Shown piece after piece: positions 16,766 to 24,811 of a stretch of 64,000 bases of DNA. The notes beneath the pieces were generated by a model. That model was not told the DNA's origin. It did not search any database and was given only the letters and a program-made list of their open reading frames with translations. Position numbers and translations under genes: made by a program. Position 1 is the stretch's first letter. Each line of letters opens with the position of its first letter. Source of the DNA: Cyclobacterium xiamenense (GTDB lineage Bacteria; Bacteroidota; Bacteroidia; Cytophagales; Cyclobacteriaceae); the NCBI RefSeq assembly GCF_009467825.1, contig NZ_WIOK01000002.1, positions 62,001 to 126,000 on the forward strand, in the 5' to 3' direction.

Positions 16766-17209
16766 ATGTTTTCGAAAGCTTGTGAATACGGGATCAGAGC
16801 AGTGATCTACATTTGGTCTCAGAATAAACGTGGGATCAAACTCGGCGTAAAGGATATTTGCAAAGAAATTGATGCCCCGGAATACTTCACGGCAAAGATT
16901 TTACAATCCCTAGCGAAGCAAAATTTGGTTAGTTCGACCAAGGGGCCGAACGGAGGATTTTATATCGACACGGACCAGGAAAAAATGCGTTTATTGGATC
17001 TGGTAATTGCCATCGACGGTGATTCCCTGTTCAAGGGCTGCGGATTGGGCTTGAAGCATTGTTCGGAACAGCATCCTTGCCCCATTCACGGTGAGTACAA
17101 GGTCATACGGGAGGGACTCACGCGCCTGTTGGCGGACAAAAGTTTAAAGGAATTAGCGGAGGAGGTGTCTTCTGGAAAAGCGACACTCTCCACCGTTATG
17201 GTTACCTGA
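16766..17209 (+). CDS. Rrf2-family regulator, probable NO sensor (NsrR-like)
   Basis: 147 residues. The N-terminal winged helix-turn-helix (MFSKACEYGIRAVIYIWSQN ... QNLVSSTKGPNGGFYI) is typical of Rrf2. The C-terminal cysteines C-x6-C-x5-C (about residues 91-104, CGLGLKHCSEQHPC) match Fe-S ligands in NsrR/IscR-type members. The genes around it (ric, hemerythrin, truncated hemoglobin, nos) make NO or nitrogen-oxide sensing the likely role. The proposed site is the GATA-N4-TATC palindrome at 11177 and 19747. NsrR versus IscR identity is inferred from context. Confidence 0.83.
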   Translation: MFSKACEYGIRAVIYIWSQNKRGIKLGVKDICKEIDAPEYFTAKILQSLAKQNLVSSTKGPNGGFYIDTDQEKMRLLDLVIAIDGDSLFKGCGLGLKHCSEQHPCPIHGEYKVIREGLTRLLADKSLKELAEEVSSGKATLSTVMVT

Positions 17210-17231
17210 TGTAGGAATAAACGACGGGAAA

Positions 17232-17630
17232 GTGGAAGCGAAGAAGAGAGAAATTGGTACCCTGGAAGAAATTCGCGAATTGGTGGATTTGTTTTACGGT
17301 AAGGTAAGAAACGATGACTTGTTGGGTCCTGTTTTCGACAAGCGAATCGGCGATCACTGGGACGTTCACCTGGATAAAATGTACCGGTTTTGGCAAACCG
17401 TTTTGCTTCAGGAGCACAGGTACCAGGGGAGTCCGTTTACGCCGCATGCAAGCATGCCCATCGGCGCGGCACATTTTCGTCGCTGGCTACAATTATTTGA
17501 GGAAACGCTGGAAGAAAATTTCACGGGAGAAAAGGCGGAAGAGGCCCGATGGCGCGCTGCGAAAATGGCAGAAATGTTTCAGCTCAAAATTGCCTATTAC
17601 CGGGATCACTCCATCCACCCAATTGGCTAG
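17232..17630 (+). CDS. Group III truncated hemoglobin
   Basis: 132 residues, starting at GTG. Conserved group III features include FYGKVRNDDLLGPVFD, HWDVHLDKMYRFWQTVLL, YQGSPFTPHASMPIG, and HFRRWLQLFEETLEENF; the proximal heme His should lie in the AHFRRW segment. It binds O2 and NO in the cytoplasm and probably acts as NO dioxygenase or NO scavenger here. It follows the Rrf2 gene by 22 bases in the same direction. Its stop overlaps the stop of the convergent SCO1 gene by a few bases. Confidence 0.88.
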   Translation: MEAKKREIGTLEEIRELVDLFYGKVRNDDLLGPVFDKRIGDHWDVHLDKMYRFWQTVLLQEHRYQGSPFTPHASMPIGAAHFRRWLQLFEETLEENFTGEKAEEARWRAAKMAEMFQLKIAYYRDHSIHPIG

Positions 17631-18232
17631 TTTTTCTGGGATACCTGTAGAATTTGCGCGATGATTTCGTCGTTTTGCAGACCCAAGCCTTCTTTCTGGT
17701 AGGTAAGAACTCCCTCTGTATCGAAAACGCTGATGATGTTCGAATGGGAAAAATCGATTGGGTCGATTCGCTTGTATTTCATGGAAAGAACGTTGGCAAA
17801 CTCCCTTACACCGGCTTCCGTGCCTTGCAAAAAGAGCCATTGCTCCCCATCCATACCGTTATCGGCTGCAAATTGCTTTAATTTCTCGGGATGGTCGTTT
17901 GTTGGGTCGATGCTGACCAGAATGTATTGCGGTGGTACGGATACGTCCGGTGCGGCTTTCGCTTCGATGGCCCGCATGTCCGCAACCAGCCTGGGGCAGG
18001 CCGTTTTGCAGGCGGTATAGATCATGACCACCACCAAGGGCTGCCCCTTCAAATCTTCGAAGGAAATGGACTTGCCCCGGTGGGTATTCCAATCGGAGGG
18101 AAGCTGGTAGATGGACATGTCGTTAACGGTGGTCGGTTCGGCCAGATTCATGGCGGGACCCTTTTTTTCCTGGGGACTGCAGCTGAGCAACAAAAGAGAA
18201 ATCGCGATAATAAATAGCTGTGCGGTTTTCAT
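17627..18232 (-). CDS. SCO1/SenC/PrrC-family copper lipoprotein
   Basis: 201 residues. The lipoprotein signal MKTAQLFIIAISLLLLSCSP has Cys18. The thioredoxin-like fold carries the copper site Cys-x3-Cys (YTACKTACP, near 78) and the later His in DFSHSN (near 163). SCO proteins deliver copper to CuA centres of cytochrome oxidase and are also linked to nitrogen-oxide reductases. Location between NO-detoxification genes and a nirK remnant, with nosZ close by, suggests it serves the CuA of NosZ or formerly the copper sites of NirK. It is convergent with the hemoglobin gene. Confidence 0.9.
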   Translation of the reverse strand: MKTAQLFIIAISLLLLSCSPQEKKGPAMNLAEPTTVNDMSIYQLPSDWNTHRGKSISFEDLKGQPLVVVMIYTACKTACPRLVADMRAIEAKAAPDVSVPPQYILVSIDPTNDHPEKLKQFAADNGMDGEQWLFLQGTEAGVREFANVLSMKYKRIDPIDFSHSNIISVFDTEGVLTYQKEGLGLQNDEIIAQILQVSQKN

Positions 18233-18268
18233 GGCGGTAGTTGTTTTTTGTTTACGAAAGATTTCTAG

Positions 18269-19034
18269 TTACTTGTTGGGTAGGGGCAAATCCGCCGCGC
18301 AGCGAAAGCCCAGGTTGGTCAGGGAGTAGCGGGCCTTTAGGCTGGAGCGCATGGCATAGCGCATAAAGGCGGCATAGTTCATCAGGTCATTGGCACCGAG
18401 CGCTCCGCTGGCACAAAACAAGCCCAAATCCGTATTGCCGTTGTTTCGGGATTCGCCCGTCAGGATTATGGCGTTAAAGTCTTCGGCCCATTCCCAGACC
18501 AGTCCATGTAGGTCATGGATTTCCCAGATGTTGGGCTCCTGATTCCCTACGTGGGTGAGGTAGGATTTGGGTTGCTCGTAGCCGGACAGGATGGCCCGGG
18601 TAAATAGGCTGTCCTTCCGGGCGTCTTTTTCGGCGGTACTGGCCATGGCCACGTATTCCCATTCGTCTATTGTTGGCAAGCGCTTGTCCAGGCATTCGCA
18701 ATAGGCTTTTGCAGCAAACCAGGAAACCTGAACCACAGGGCTGTTTTTTTAACCGTTCCGGAAAGGTATCGTCGTCTTCCCAGAAAAGCAGGTACCGCTC
18801 GTCGGCAAACAGGCGGGCTACTTCCGATTTTCTCCATTTGGGGTTTTCCCGGACAAATTTCAGAAAATCTGCATGGGTGACCGGGGTCGGATCCATGTAA
18901 AAGTCCGCCACCTGAACCAGTTCTTCACCGGTACCGTAGAGGGGCCTGTAGGTCCCGCCGGAAATGGCGACCATTTGGGCATGCAGGCTTGGAGCCTGCA
19001 TGCCGAGTAGGATAAGGAGTAGGACCGGTTTCAT
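18269..19034 (-). pseudogene. SUMF1/formylglycine-generating-enzyme-like gene, frameshifted
   Basis: Two overlapping minus-strand frames make one protein. The first (from ATG at 19034) has a signal peptide and the usual start [14 protein letters not shown] ... DPTPVTHADFLKFV, and breaks after FPERLKK. The second (to 18269) continues VVQVSWFAAKAYCECLDKRL, PTIDEWEYVAM and ends NLGFRCAADLP, the standard SUMF1 order. The break is at seven T residues (18744-18750; seven A in the mRNA). Removing one A restores ERLKNSPVVQVSWF. It may be a real mutation, an assembly error, or corrected by slippage. SUMF-like proteins with this domain are found beside nirK in some Bacteroidota, as far as I recall; the role there is unclear. 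Its ATG overlaps the stop of the nirK remnant (ATGA). Confidence 0.8.
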
Positions 19035-19599
19035 TTTCTTCGGGCCTGGACCATTTCCGGCTGGATGACCGTACCATTGTTCCCCAACTTTGGTACACGT
19101 AGCGTCCGGGATTAATTACCTTGAAGGAAAAGGTTTTTTCATGCCCAGGTGCTACGAATGAGGCTTCTGCGCCGCCGCCTTGCCCGGTCACGGCGTGGAG
19201 GTCGATGTTGTGTGGAAGCTTGTTGTCGGGGTGGTTTTTGATGGTGAATTCCACCAGATCACCCACGCGGGTACGGATAAAGGAACCCGGTACCGAGCCG
19301 CCAAAGGTCCAGTACATGTAGGTGACGCCATCGGTCATTTCGGCTTCTTTTTCGATGATTTCCATTTCCATGTACAATTTTTTAGCGGGTCGATTTCCCG
19401 CGGGGGGAGGAAGGAGTGGCGGTGCTGTCAGTACCGCTTTCTCTTCTCCAAAAATCTTTGTTTTGGAATGGACGGCAACACTTTCGGGTTGATGAATCGT
19501 TTTGGCGGCTTCGCTACCGCAGCCCGACAATCCTACAATCAATAAAAAGATAATAGGTTAAAAAACTCCTTTAAATGGATTTGCTTGTGTATGTTTCAT
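19031..19599 (-). pseudogene. nirK: Truncated copper nitrite reductase nirK
   Basis: The first cupredoxin domain is clear: [31 protein letters not shown], then [20 protein letters not shown], which holds the first type 1 His and a type 2 His. It stops at NPGRYVYQS, exactly where YHCA (type 2 His and type 1 Cys) should be; the rest of that domain and the whole second domain are missing. Another frame then reads [16 protein letters not shown] and stops in an ATGA overlap with the SUMF1-like gene, so an internal deletion of several hundred bases is likely. Upstream, the ATG at 19599 is in frame but codon 14 is TAA (19558-19560), inside an otherwise good lipoprotein signal ([14 protein letters not shown]). 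It cannot make an active nitrite reductase. Confidence 0.85.
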
Positions 19600-19665
19600 G
19601 GTCTAATGTGCTTAAATGTTTACCAAACATGCGGTCTTCATCAAGGATTCCGACCGATTATGGAA

Positions 19666-19673
19666 CAAAGATA
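19666..19673 (-). promoter_or_regulatory. Candidate -7 element of the former nirK promoter
   Basis: CAAAGATA on the plus strand is TATCTTTG on the minus strand, a perfect TAnnTTTG, 67 bases before the nirK ATG. No clear -33 element. Confidence 0.45.
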
Positions 19674-19739
19674 GCGGGCCATGGGAATAGAATATTGTGA
19701 GAAAATTAGCTGCGCACATGGTAGTTGTCATACTTTTTT

Positions 19740-19779
19740 AAAAAAAGATAAAAATATCCTAAAATTATATGTAATTTTG
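19740..19779 (+). promoter_or_regulatory. Promoter with the second copy of the candidate NO-responsive operator
   Basis: Bases 19740-19760 are identical to 11170-11190 (21 of 21), with core GATA-AAAA-TATC. A perfect -7 element TAATTTTG lies at 19772-19779. As at ric, the site sits over the -33 position. It is in the divergent region between the nirK remnant and the membrane protein gene, so it could act on both. Confidence 0.65.
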
Positions 19780-19877
19780 TTCCAGACGAAAAATAGAAGG
19801 AAATACACGGGTGTCATCTTCCTCTTTAAATACGATGTATGGTTTTGGACAGGTATGTTCCTTCAAATAACGGATCA

Positions 19878-21140
19878 ATGAGGAAATGTTGGGTGTTGAT
19901 TGCTATGCTTAATTTTTTGATCGCTGCCTGTTTTGGTGTGCTTCTTCGTGCGGCCTTTGTCTGGGAGATTGCTTGGATGGACTACCGGAATGTGCTTCAC
20001 GGGCATTCGCACGTAGCGCTCCTCGGTTGGTTATATCTGGGTTTTTTTTTGCTTATTCATGCAACGCTATTACCGAAGAAAAAAGCAGGAAAATCGCTAT
20101 ATACGTGGATTTTCTGGCTTACACAGGTTTCCGTTACCGGAATGATGCTGGCCTTCCCCATGCAGGGATACGCAGGGTTTTCGATTTTTTTCACCACCCT
20201 TCACCTGCTTGTGAGTTACCTCATGGTTTTTTCCGTTTGGAGGGACCACGACCGTACCGATATCCGGGTGTCATTGCTGCTGAAAACCGCCTTGCTTTTC
20301 CTGGTTTTCTCTACACTAGGGGTTTGGTTGTTAGCGGTGCTGATGGCAACGGGTGGCAAGTCTGGCATCCTGTATCAGGTGGCCATTCAATTTTACCTCC
20401 ATTTCCAATTTAACGGATGGTTGTTGTTCATTTTGCTCGCCCTGGTGGCAAAGCGTTTACCCATAGAGGTATTTGCCAATTATTTTCCCCCGGTATTCCT
20501 AATCCTGGTCTTTAGCCAGTTCTTGACTTTTGGCCTGGTTATCTTTTGGGCATACGGGAGCTATCTGGGGTATCTGGGTCATGCCCTGGGTGCAGCGATG
20601 CAGCTTTTGGCGGGCGCCCTGATTGTTTACCGGAGCCTGCGGGCGCGAACACCGGTAAGCCTCCATCACCCCAGTTCGGCCTTTGCTAAGGTAGCACTGT
20701 TGGTGGCCCTGATTCGGGTTTTATTCGAAGTACTTTTGGTGGTTCCCAGCCTGGCAGAAATGGCGGTACTAGTACGGCCGCTCATCATTGGATTCATTCA
20801 TCTGAACATGCTGGGTCTTTTTTCCGCGTATTTGTTGTTTGCAATGCATCCAGGAGAGAAGGCTGAAAAAACGGGTCCATGGCTCTATGTAAGCCTTTTG
20901 TTTTTCTGTTTGGGTTTTTTGGGCTCCGAGGCTTACCTGTTTCTACAAGGGCTGTATTACTGGATGGAATGGGGACGGCTAACCTGGTTTTACGAAAGCC
21001 TATTGGTTAACGCCTTCTTCTTATCTCTGGGAATAGTTACATATCTAGTTGATCTTTTCAGTAAATTTTATTTTCACACCAGAATTAGGTATATTTATTT
21101 ATCAAAAAAAGATATTCATACTCGAAAATCGGAAAATTAA
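19878..21140 (+). CDS. Histidine-rich polytopic membrane protein of the NO/heme-copper-oxidase-associated type
   Basis: 420 residues with about twelve hydrophobic helices. Helix 2 has LHGHSHVALLGWLYLGFF and a central helix IQFYLHFQFNGWLLFILL; the HGHSH segment recalls the heme-ligand helices of cytochrome oxidase/NO reductase subunit I and of NnrS. No full set of six metal-binding histidines is evident, so it is probably not a classical oxidase or NorB. Bacteroidota homologues are usually hypothetical. The operator upstream matches that of ric, pointing to the NO response. ATG 19878 is preferred over 19839 because the first helix begins immediately after it. The nos operon follows by 25 bases. 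Confidence 0.6.
   Translation: MRKCWVLIAMLNFLIAACFGVLLRAAFVWEIAWMDYRNVLHGHSHVALLGWLYLGFFLLIHATLLPKKKAGKSLYTWIFWLTQVSVTGMMLAFPMQGYAGFSIFFTTLHLLVSYLMVFSVWRDHDRTDIRVSLLLKTALLFLVFSTLGVWLLAVLMATGGKSGILYQVAIQFYLHFQFNGWLLFILLALVAKRLPIEVFANYFPPVFLILVFSQFLTFGLVIFWAYGSYLGYLGHALGAAMQLLAGALIVYRSLRARTPVSLHHPSSAFAKVALLVALIRVLFEVLLVVPSLAEMAVLVRPLIIGFIHLNMLGLFSAYLLFAMHPGEKAEKTGPWLYVSLLFFCLGFLGSEAYLFLQGLYYWMEWGRLTWFYESLLVNAFFLSLGIVTYLVDLFSKFYFHTRIRYIYLSKKDIHTRKSEN
21101..21120 (+). promoter_or_regulatory. Possible operator half-site before the nos operon
   Basis: AAAAAAAGATATTCATAC (from 21104), at the 3' end of the preceding coding region, shares the A-run-GATA arm of the 11170 site, but the second arm is poor. 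There is no clear -7 element. Weak support only. Confidence 0.25.
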
Positions 21141-21165
21141 GAATTCGAATTAAACCCAATGAACC

Positions 21166-21657
21166 ATGAGATATGCGAAGAGATTGCTTTACGGCACGCC
21201 ATTGCTCCTTCTTTTTTACTGTGCGGGACCGGAGAAGTCGGAAAATGCTACCCAAACAGCTGCCGAAAACGATGTTCCCGAGACCATCAAAATGGGAAAG
21301 GGTGTCGGTGAGTTTACCGAAGTGGAAGTTTCTGATCCCTTAAACGACGAATGGATAGAACGCGGCGAATCCATCTACGACCTGAAATGTTCGGCCTGCC
21401 ACAAACTGACCGATCAGCGCGTGGTCGGGCCCGGTTTTCAGGGTGTGACCAATCGGAGAAAGCCGGAGTGGATCATGAACATGATTACCAATGTGGATGC
21501 CATGCTGGATCAGGATCCTGCTGCACAAAAGCTATTGGAAGAATGCATGACCCGCATGCCCAACCAGAATATCAAGCCGGATGATGCCAGGAAAATCCTG
21601 GAGTTTTTCCGGCATAATGATGTAGAAAAAGCCGGTCAAAAAGACCAGGCGATATAA
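21166..21657 (+). CDS. Monoheme cytochrome c lipoprotein of the nos operon
   Basis: 163 residues. A lipoprotein signal ends at LFYCAGPE. One heme-binding motif CSACH (near 77) and a distal Met in CMTRMPNQ (near 128) define a class I cytochrome c. It lies 25 bases upstream of nosZ; clade II nos operons commonly encode such c-type cytochromes, thought to pass electrons from the quinol pool to the CuA site of NosZ. Its location is the periplasmic face of the membrane by lipid anchor. Confidence 0.88.
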   Translation: MRYAKRLLYGTPLLLLFYCAGPEKSENATQTAAENDVPETIKMGKGVGEFTEVEVSDPLNDEWIERGESIYDLKCSACHKLTDQRVVGPGFQGVTNRRKPEWIMNMITNVDAMLDQDPAAQKLLEECMTRMPNQNIKPDDARKILEFFRHNDVEKAGQKDQAI

Positions 21658-21682
21658 CACATACCCCTAAACCCAAGTAACT

Positions 21683-23653
21683 ATGCGAACCAACTTGTTA
21701 AGAACGGCCTCTTTTGCAGCAGGACTTATTGTCTCCTTGTATGGCTGCGGAGGCTCAGATACCGGCCAACTAATGGAAGGGGATGCTGCGCAACAGGCGT
21801 ATGTAGCACCCGGCGAGTACGACGAGTTTTATGCTTTCCTATCCGGAGGGTACAGCGGCCAGATTACCGCTTACGGCCTTCCATCCGGTAGACTGCTGAA
21901 AGAAATCCCGGTATTTTCGCAGTATCCGGAAAATGGCTATGGATACAGTGAAGAAACCAAGCCCATGTTCAATACCTCCTACGGTTTCGTTCCCTGGGAT
22001 GACTCCCACCACATCGAATTGTCCCAGACCGAAGGGGAATTTGACGGACGCTGGCTTTTTGTCAACGGTAACAATACGCCGAGGATCGCACGGATAGACC
22101 TGAAAACCTTCGAAACCGTAGAAATTCTGGAGATTCCGGATGTAGCAGGTTTGCATTGCGCACCTTTTATTACCGAAAATTCGGAGTATCTGGTATCCGG
22201 AACGCGTTTTAGCGTACCCATTCCCCAAAAGGACGTACCCATCGATACCTACAAAGAGAATTTCAAAGGCTTGATCAATTACGTGACAGTTGACCCGGAA
22301 CACGGGCACATGGACCTGGCCTTTCAGATTGAGATGCCTGGATTTAACTACGACCTGGCGCGAAACGGAAAGGCAGCCTCGCACGGTTGGAGCTTTTTGA
22401 CCACGTACAATTCCGAACAAGAGCATTCTTTGCTGGAGGTAAATGCTTCCCAGAAAGACAAAGACCTGATGGCGGTAGTCAATTGGAAAAAGGCGGAGGA
22501 ATACCTGGAACAAGGGAAATTTACCGAGCGGGAAACCTCCTATTTCCACAACCTGATGGATGAAGGATCCGGAGTCGTGAAGTCCACGGAGCGAAGCCTT
22601 ACCCGTATACTGGACCCGAAGGAATGCCCCGATATGGTCTATTTCATCCCCGTACCCAAGTCCCCCCACGGCTGCGATGTGGATCCTACCGGCGAATACA
22701 TCGTGGGCAATGGAAAACTCTCCGCGGATATGTCGGTGTATTCGTTCAGCAAAATCATGAAAGCCATCGAGGAAGAGAACTTCGATGGGGAGTTTGACGG
22801 TATTCCCATCATCAACTACGAAGCGGCGTTGCACGGAATCGTGGAGAAGCCCGGATTGGGACCCTTGCATACCGAATTTGACGGCAGGGGAAATGCCTAC
22901 ACCACCTTCTTTATTTCTTCCGAAGTCGTAAAATGGGATGTAGAAAGCAAGGAGATACTGGACCGGCAACCCACGTTTTACTCACCCGGACACCTGGTGA
23001 TTCCCGGGGGTGAAACCCGAAACCCGGATGGAAAATACCTGGTGGCGATGAATAAAATCACCAAAGACAGGTATTTGCCTACCGGACCCGAACTGGCCCA
23101 TTCCGCGCAATTATTTGACATTAGCGGGGATAAAATGAAGTTGATTCTGGACTTTCCCACGAAGGCCGAGCCACACTACGCCCAGGCCATCGCGGCTGAT
23201 AAAATCCAGCCCAACTCGGTCAAATTCTTCGATATCGAAGCCAATACCCATCCCCATGTCACGATGGGGGAGAGCAAATCCAGGGTAGAACGAGACGGCA
23301 AGGACGTACACGTGTACATGACGGCGATCCGGAGCCACCTGGCTCCCGATAATATCGAAGGCATACAAACGGGCGATAAGGTGTATTTTCACCTGACCAA
23401 TTTGGAGCAAGATTGGGATGTGCCGCACGGTTTGGCCATACAGGGCGCTACCAATGCAGAAATCCTGGTGATGCCCGGACAAACGCGTACCTTACTCTGG
23501 GAGCCCAAACGGCAGGGCGTTTTTGCGTTCTACTGTACGGACTTTTGTTCTGCTTTGCATCAGGAAATGTCAGGATACGTGCGCGTCTCGCCCGAGGGGT
23601 CGGATGTGCCACTGAAATGGGGACTCAACGAAGCATTACACAGCGGCGAATAA
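21683..23653 (+). CDS. nosZ: Nitrous-oxide reductase, clade II (Sec/lipoprotein type)
   Basis: 656 residues; reduces N2O to N2 in the periplasm. The N-terminus is a Sec lipoprotein signal (GLIVSLYGCGG) without a twin-arginine motif, the mark of clade II. The seven-bladed propeller contains the expected CuZ histidines: DDSHHIEL, VAGLHCAPF, KSPHGCDVDP, LGPLHTEFDG, SPGHLVIPGG and AEPHYAQA. The C-terminal cupredoxin domain has the CuA motif FYCTDFCSALHQEMSGYV, plus VPHGLAI. All metal ligands I can judge are present, so the enzyme should be active. It follows cytochrome c and precedes the accessory genes. Confidence 0.97.
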   Translation: MRTNLLRTASFAAGLIVSLYGCGGSDTGQLMEGDAAQQAYVAPGEYDEFYAFLSGGYSGQITAYGLPSGRLLKEIPVFSQYPENGYGYSEETKPMFNTSYGFVPWDDSHHIELSQTEGEFDGRWLFVNGNNTPRIARIDLKTFETVEILEIPDVAGLHCAPFITENSEYLVSGTRFSVPIPQKDVPIDTYKENFKGLINYVTVDPEHGHMDLAFQIEMPGFNYDLARNGKAASHGWSFLTTYNSEQEHSLLEVNASQKDKDLMAVVNWKKAEEYLEQGKFTERETSYFHNLMDEGSGVVKSTERSLTRILDPKECPDMVYFIPVPKSPHGCDVDPTGEYIVGNGKLSADMSVYSFSKIMKAIEEENFDGEFDGIPIINYEAALHGIVEKPGLGPLHTEFDGRGNAYTTFFISSEVVKWDVESKEILDRQPTFYSPGHLVIPGGETRNPDGKYLVAMNKITKDRYLPTGPELAHSAQLFDISGDKMKLILDFPTKAEPHYAQAIAADKIQPNSVKFFDIEANTHPHVTMGESKSRVERDGKDVHVYMTAIRSHLAPDNIEGIQTGDKVYFHLTNLEQDWDVPHGLAIQGATNAEILVMPGQTRTLLWEPKRQGVFAFYCTDFCSALHQEMSGYVRVSPEGSDVPLKWGLNEALHSGE

Positions 23654-23719
23654 GCCGCCGGGCAGCCCTCATGGGCTACCATTCACGTAACGCGGCACGT
23701 GCCCGTTTGATACCTAACA

Positions 23720-23747
23720 GAAAGCTACCGGAATTCCGGTAGCTTTC
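23720..23747 (+). terminator. Perfect 28-base palindrome after nosZ, attenuator or mRNA-stabilising hairpin
   Basis: GAAAGCTACCGGAA followed directly by its reverse complement forms a strong hairpin 67 bases after the nosZ stop. The T content downstream is weak, so partial termination or protection of the nosZ mRNA 3' end is more likely than full termination, since the accessory genes continue 24 bases later. Confidence 0.6.
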
Positions 23748-23770
23748 ACTCCTCTTTACTATTCTTCCAT

Positions 23771-24361
23771 ATGGCCCTCCTATCACGCTCATCCAAACCC
23801 AGGTGGTTTCAGCTTGCCGCCGTAATTGCTTTGGCATTCGTGTTTTTGTTCCCGCTTTGGCAAATCACCCTGGAAGCGGCCCAGTTTCCCGGTGGCTTGC
23901 AGATGCATATCTGGATCAATAAGATTTCTGGTAGCGACAAACACATCGTGAAAAACATCAATATTCTGAACCACTACATCGGCATGCAGGCCATTCATCC
24001 GGAATCCATTCCCGAGTTGCGCTACTTTCCCAAGGTGGCGGCTGCGCTGATAACGCTGGGACTGCTCGGGATTTGGATCAATAAAACCTGGTATTATGGC
24101 GCTTGGTTTATGCTGCTGCTTGTTCTTGGTGGGTTGGGCATCTATGATTTCTACCTTTGGCTGTATGACTACGGCCACAACCTGGACCCCAAAGCCCCCA
24201 TCGAAGTGCCGGGCATGACCTACATGCCGCCCTTGCTGGGCGAAAAAGATCTGCTCAATTTTTACGTCAAATCGTATCCTCATGTCGGCGGAATTGCCCT
24301 GGGGCTGGCGGGCTTCCTCGGTTTTATGGCGGCGTGGTTTCGTTGGAAAATCACACGATAG
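23771..24361 (+). CDS. Membrane protein of clade II nos clusters (NosB-like)
   Basis: 196 residues with about four hydrophobic segments (for example WFQLAAVIALAFVFLFPLW, AAALITLGLLGIWI, AWFMLLLVLGGLGIYDF, GIALGLAGFLGFMAAWF). The segment LQMHIWINKISGSDKHIVKN is distinctive, with histidines facing the outside. Clade II nos operons typically carry a membrane protein, NosB, of unknown role between nosZ and nosD; position and topology agree, but I cannot verify homology. nosL starts 2 bases after its stop. Confidence 0.6.
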   Translation: MALLSRSSKPRWFQLAAVIALAFVFLFPLWQITLEAAQFPGGLQMHIWINKISGSDKHIVKNINILNHYIGMQAIHPESIPELRYFPKVAAALITLGLLGIWINKTWYYGAWFMLLLVLGGLGIYDFYLWLYDYGHNLDPKAPIEVPGMTYMPPLLGEKDLLNFYVKSYPHVGGIALGLAGFLGFMAAWFRWKITR

Positions 24362-24363
24362 CC

Positions 24364-24804
24364 ATGAATCGCTGGTACAAATATAGCCTATTGCAGGGAT
24401 GCTGTCTGCTCGTTTGGTCCTGCAGCACTTCCCCGGAGCCGATCAATTTCGGAAAGGACCATTGCGTCAATTGCAAGATGAAAATCGTCGACCCGCGGTT
24501 TGGTGGGGAATTGGTTTCCAGTAAGGGAAGGGTTTTTAAATTTGATGCGATCGAATGCCTGGTTCCCTACCTACAGGAGCATGCGACGACCGACTACGCG
24601 CAGGTGCTCGCCATTGCGTACGATCGCCCCGAAACCCTGGTGGATGTACAGGAGCTGGTTTTTGAGCGGGATTCGGCCTACCGGAGTCCGATGGGCGGCA
24701 ATGTGGCGGCCTTTACCCAGGCAGCAGCAAAGGAAGGGAAATGGATGGACTGGGAAGAGGTCAAGCAGACCATCGGTAGCCCACCCAATTCAACCAATTA
24801 TTGA
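24364..24804 (+). CDS. nosL: NosL copper chaperone lipoprotein
   Basis: 146 residues. The lipoprotein signal ends at LLVWSCST. The copper motif Cys-x2-Cys-x-Met is present in DHCVNCKMKI (near 34-40), and the conserved C-terminal SPMGGNVAAF (near 110) follows. NosL binds Cu(I) in the periplasm and supplies the CuZ/CuZ* site of NosZ. It starts immediately after the NosB-like gene and ends 7 bases before nosD. Confidence 0.92.
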   Translation: MNRWYKYSLLQGCCLLVWSCSTSPEPINFGKDHCVNCKMKIVDPRFGGELVSSKGRVFKFDAIECLVPYLQEHATTDYAQVLAIAYDRPETLVDVQELVFERDSAYRSPMGGNVAAFTQAAAKEGKWMDWEEVKQTIGSPPNSTNY

Positions 24805-24811
24805 CGTATTT

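Noticed and set aside
21839-22969. A 376-codon open frame antisense to nosZ
   Set aside because: nosZ on the plus strand has full homology and metal motifs; the antisense frame has none and arises from codon bias.
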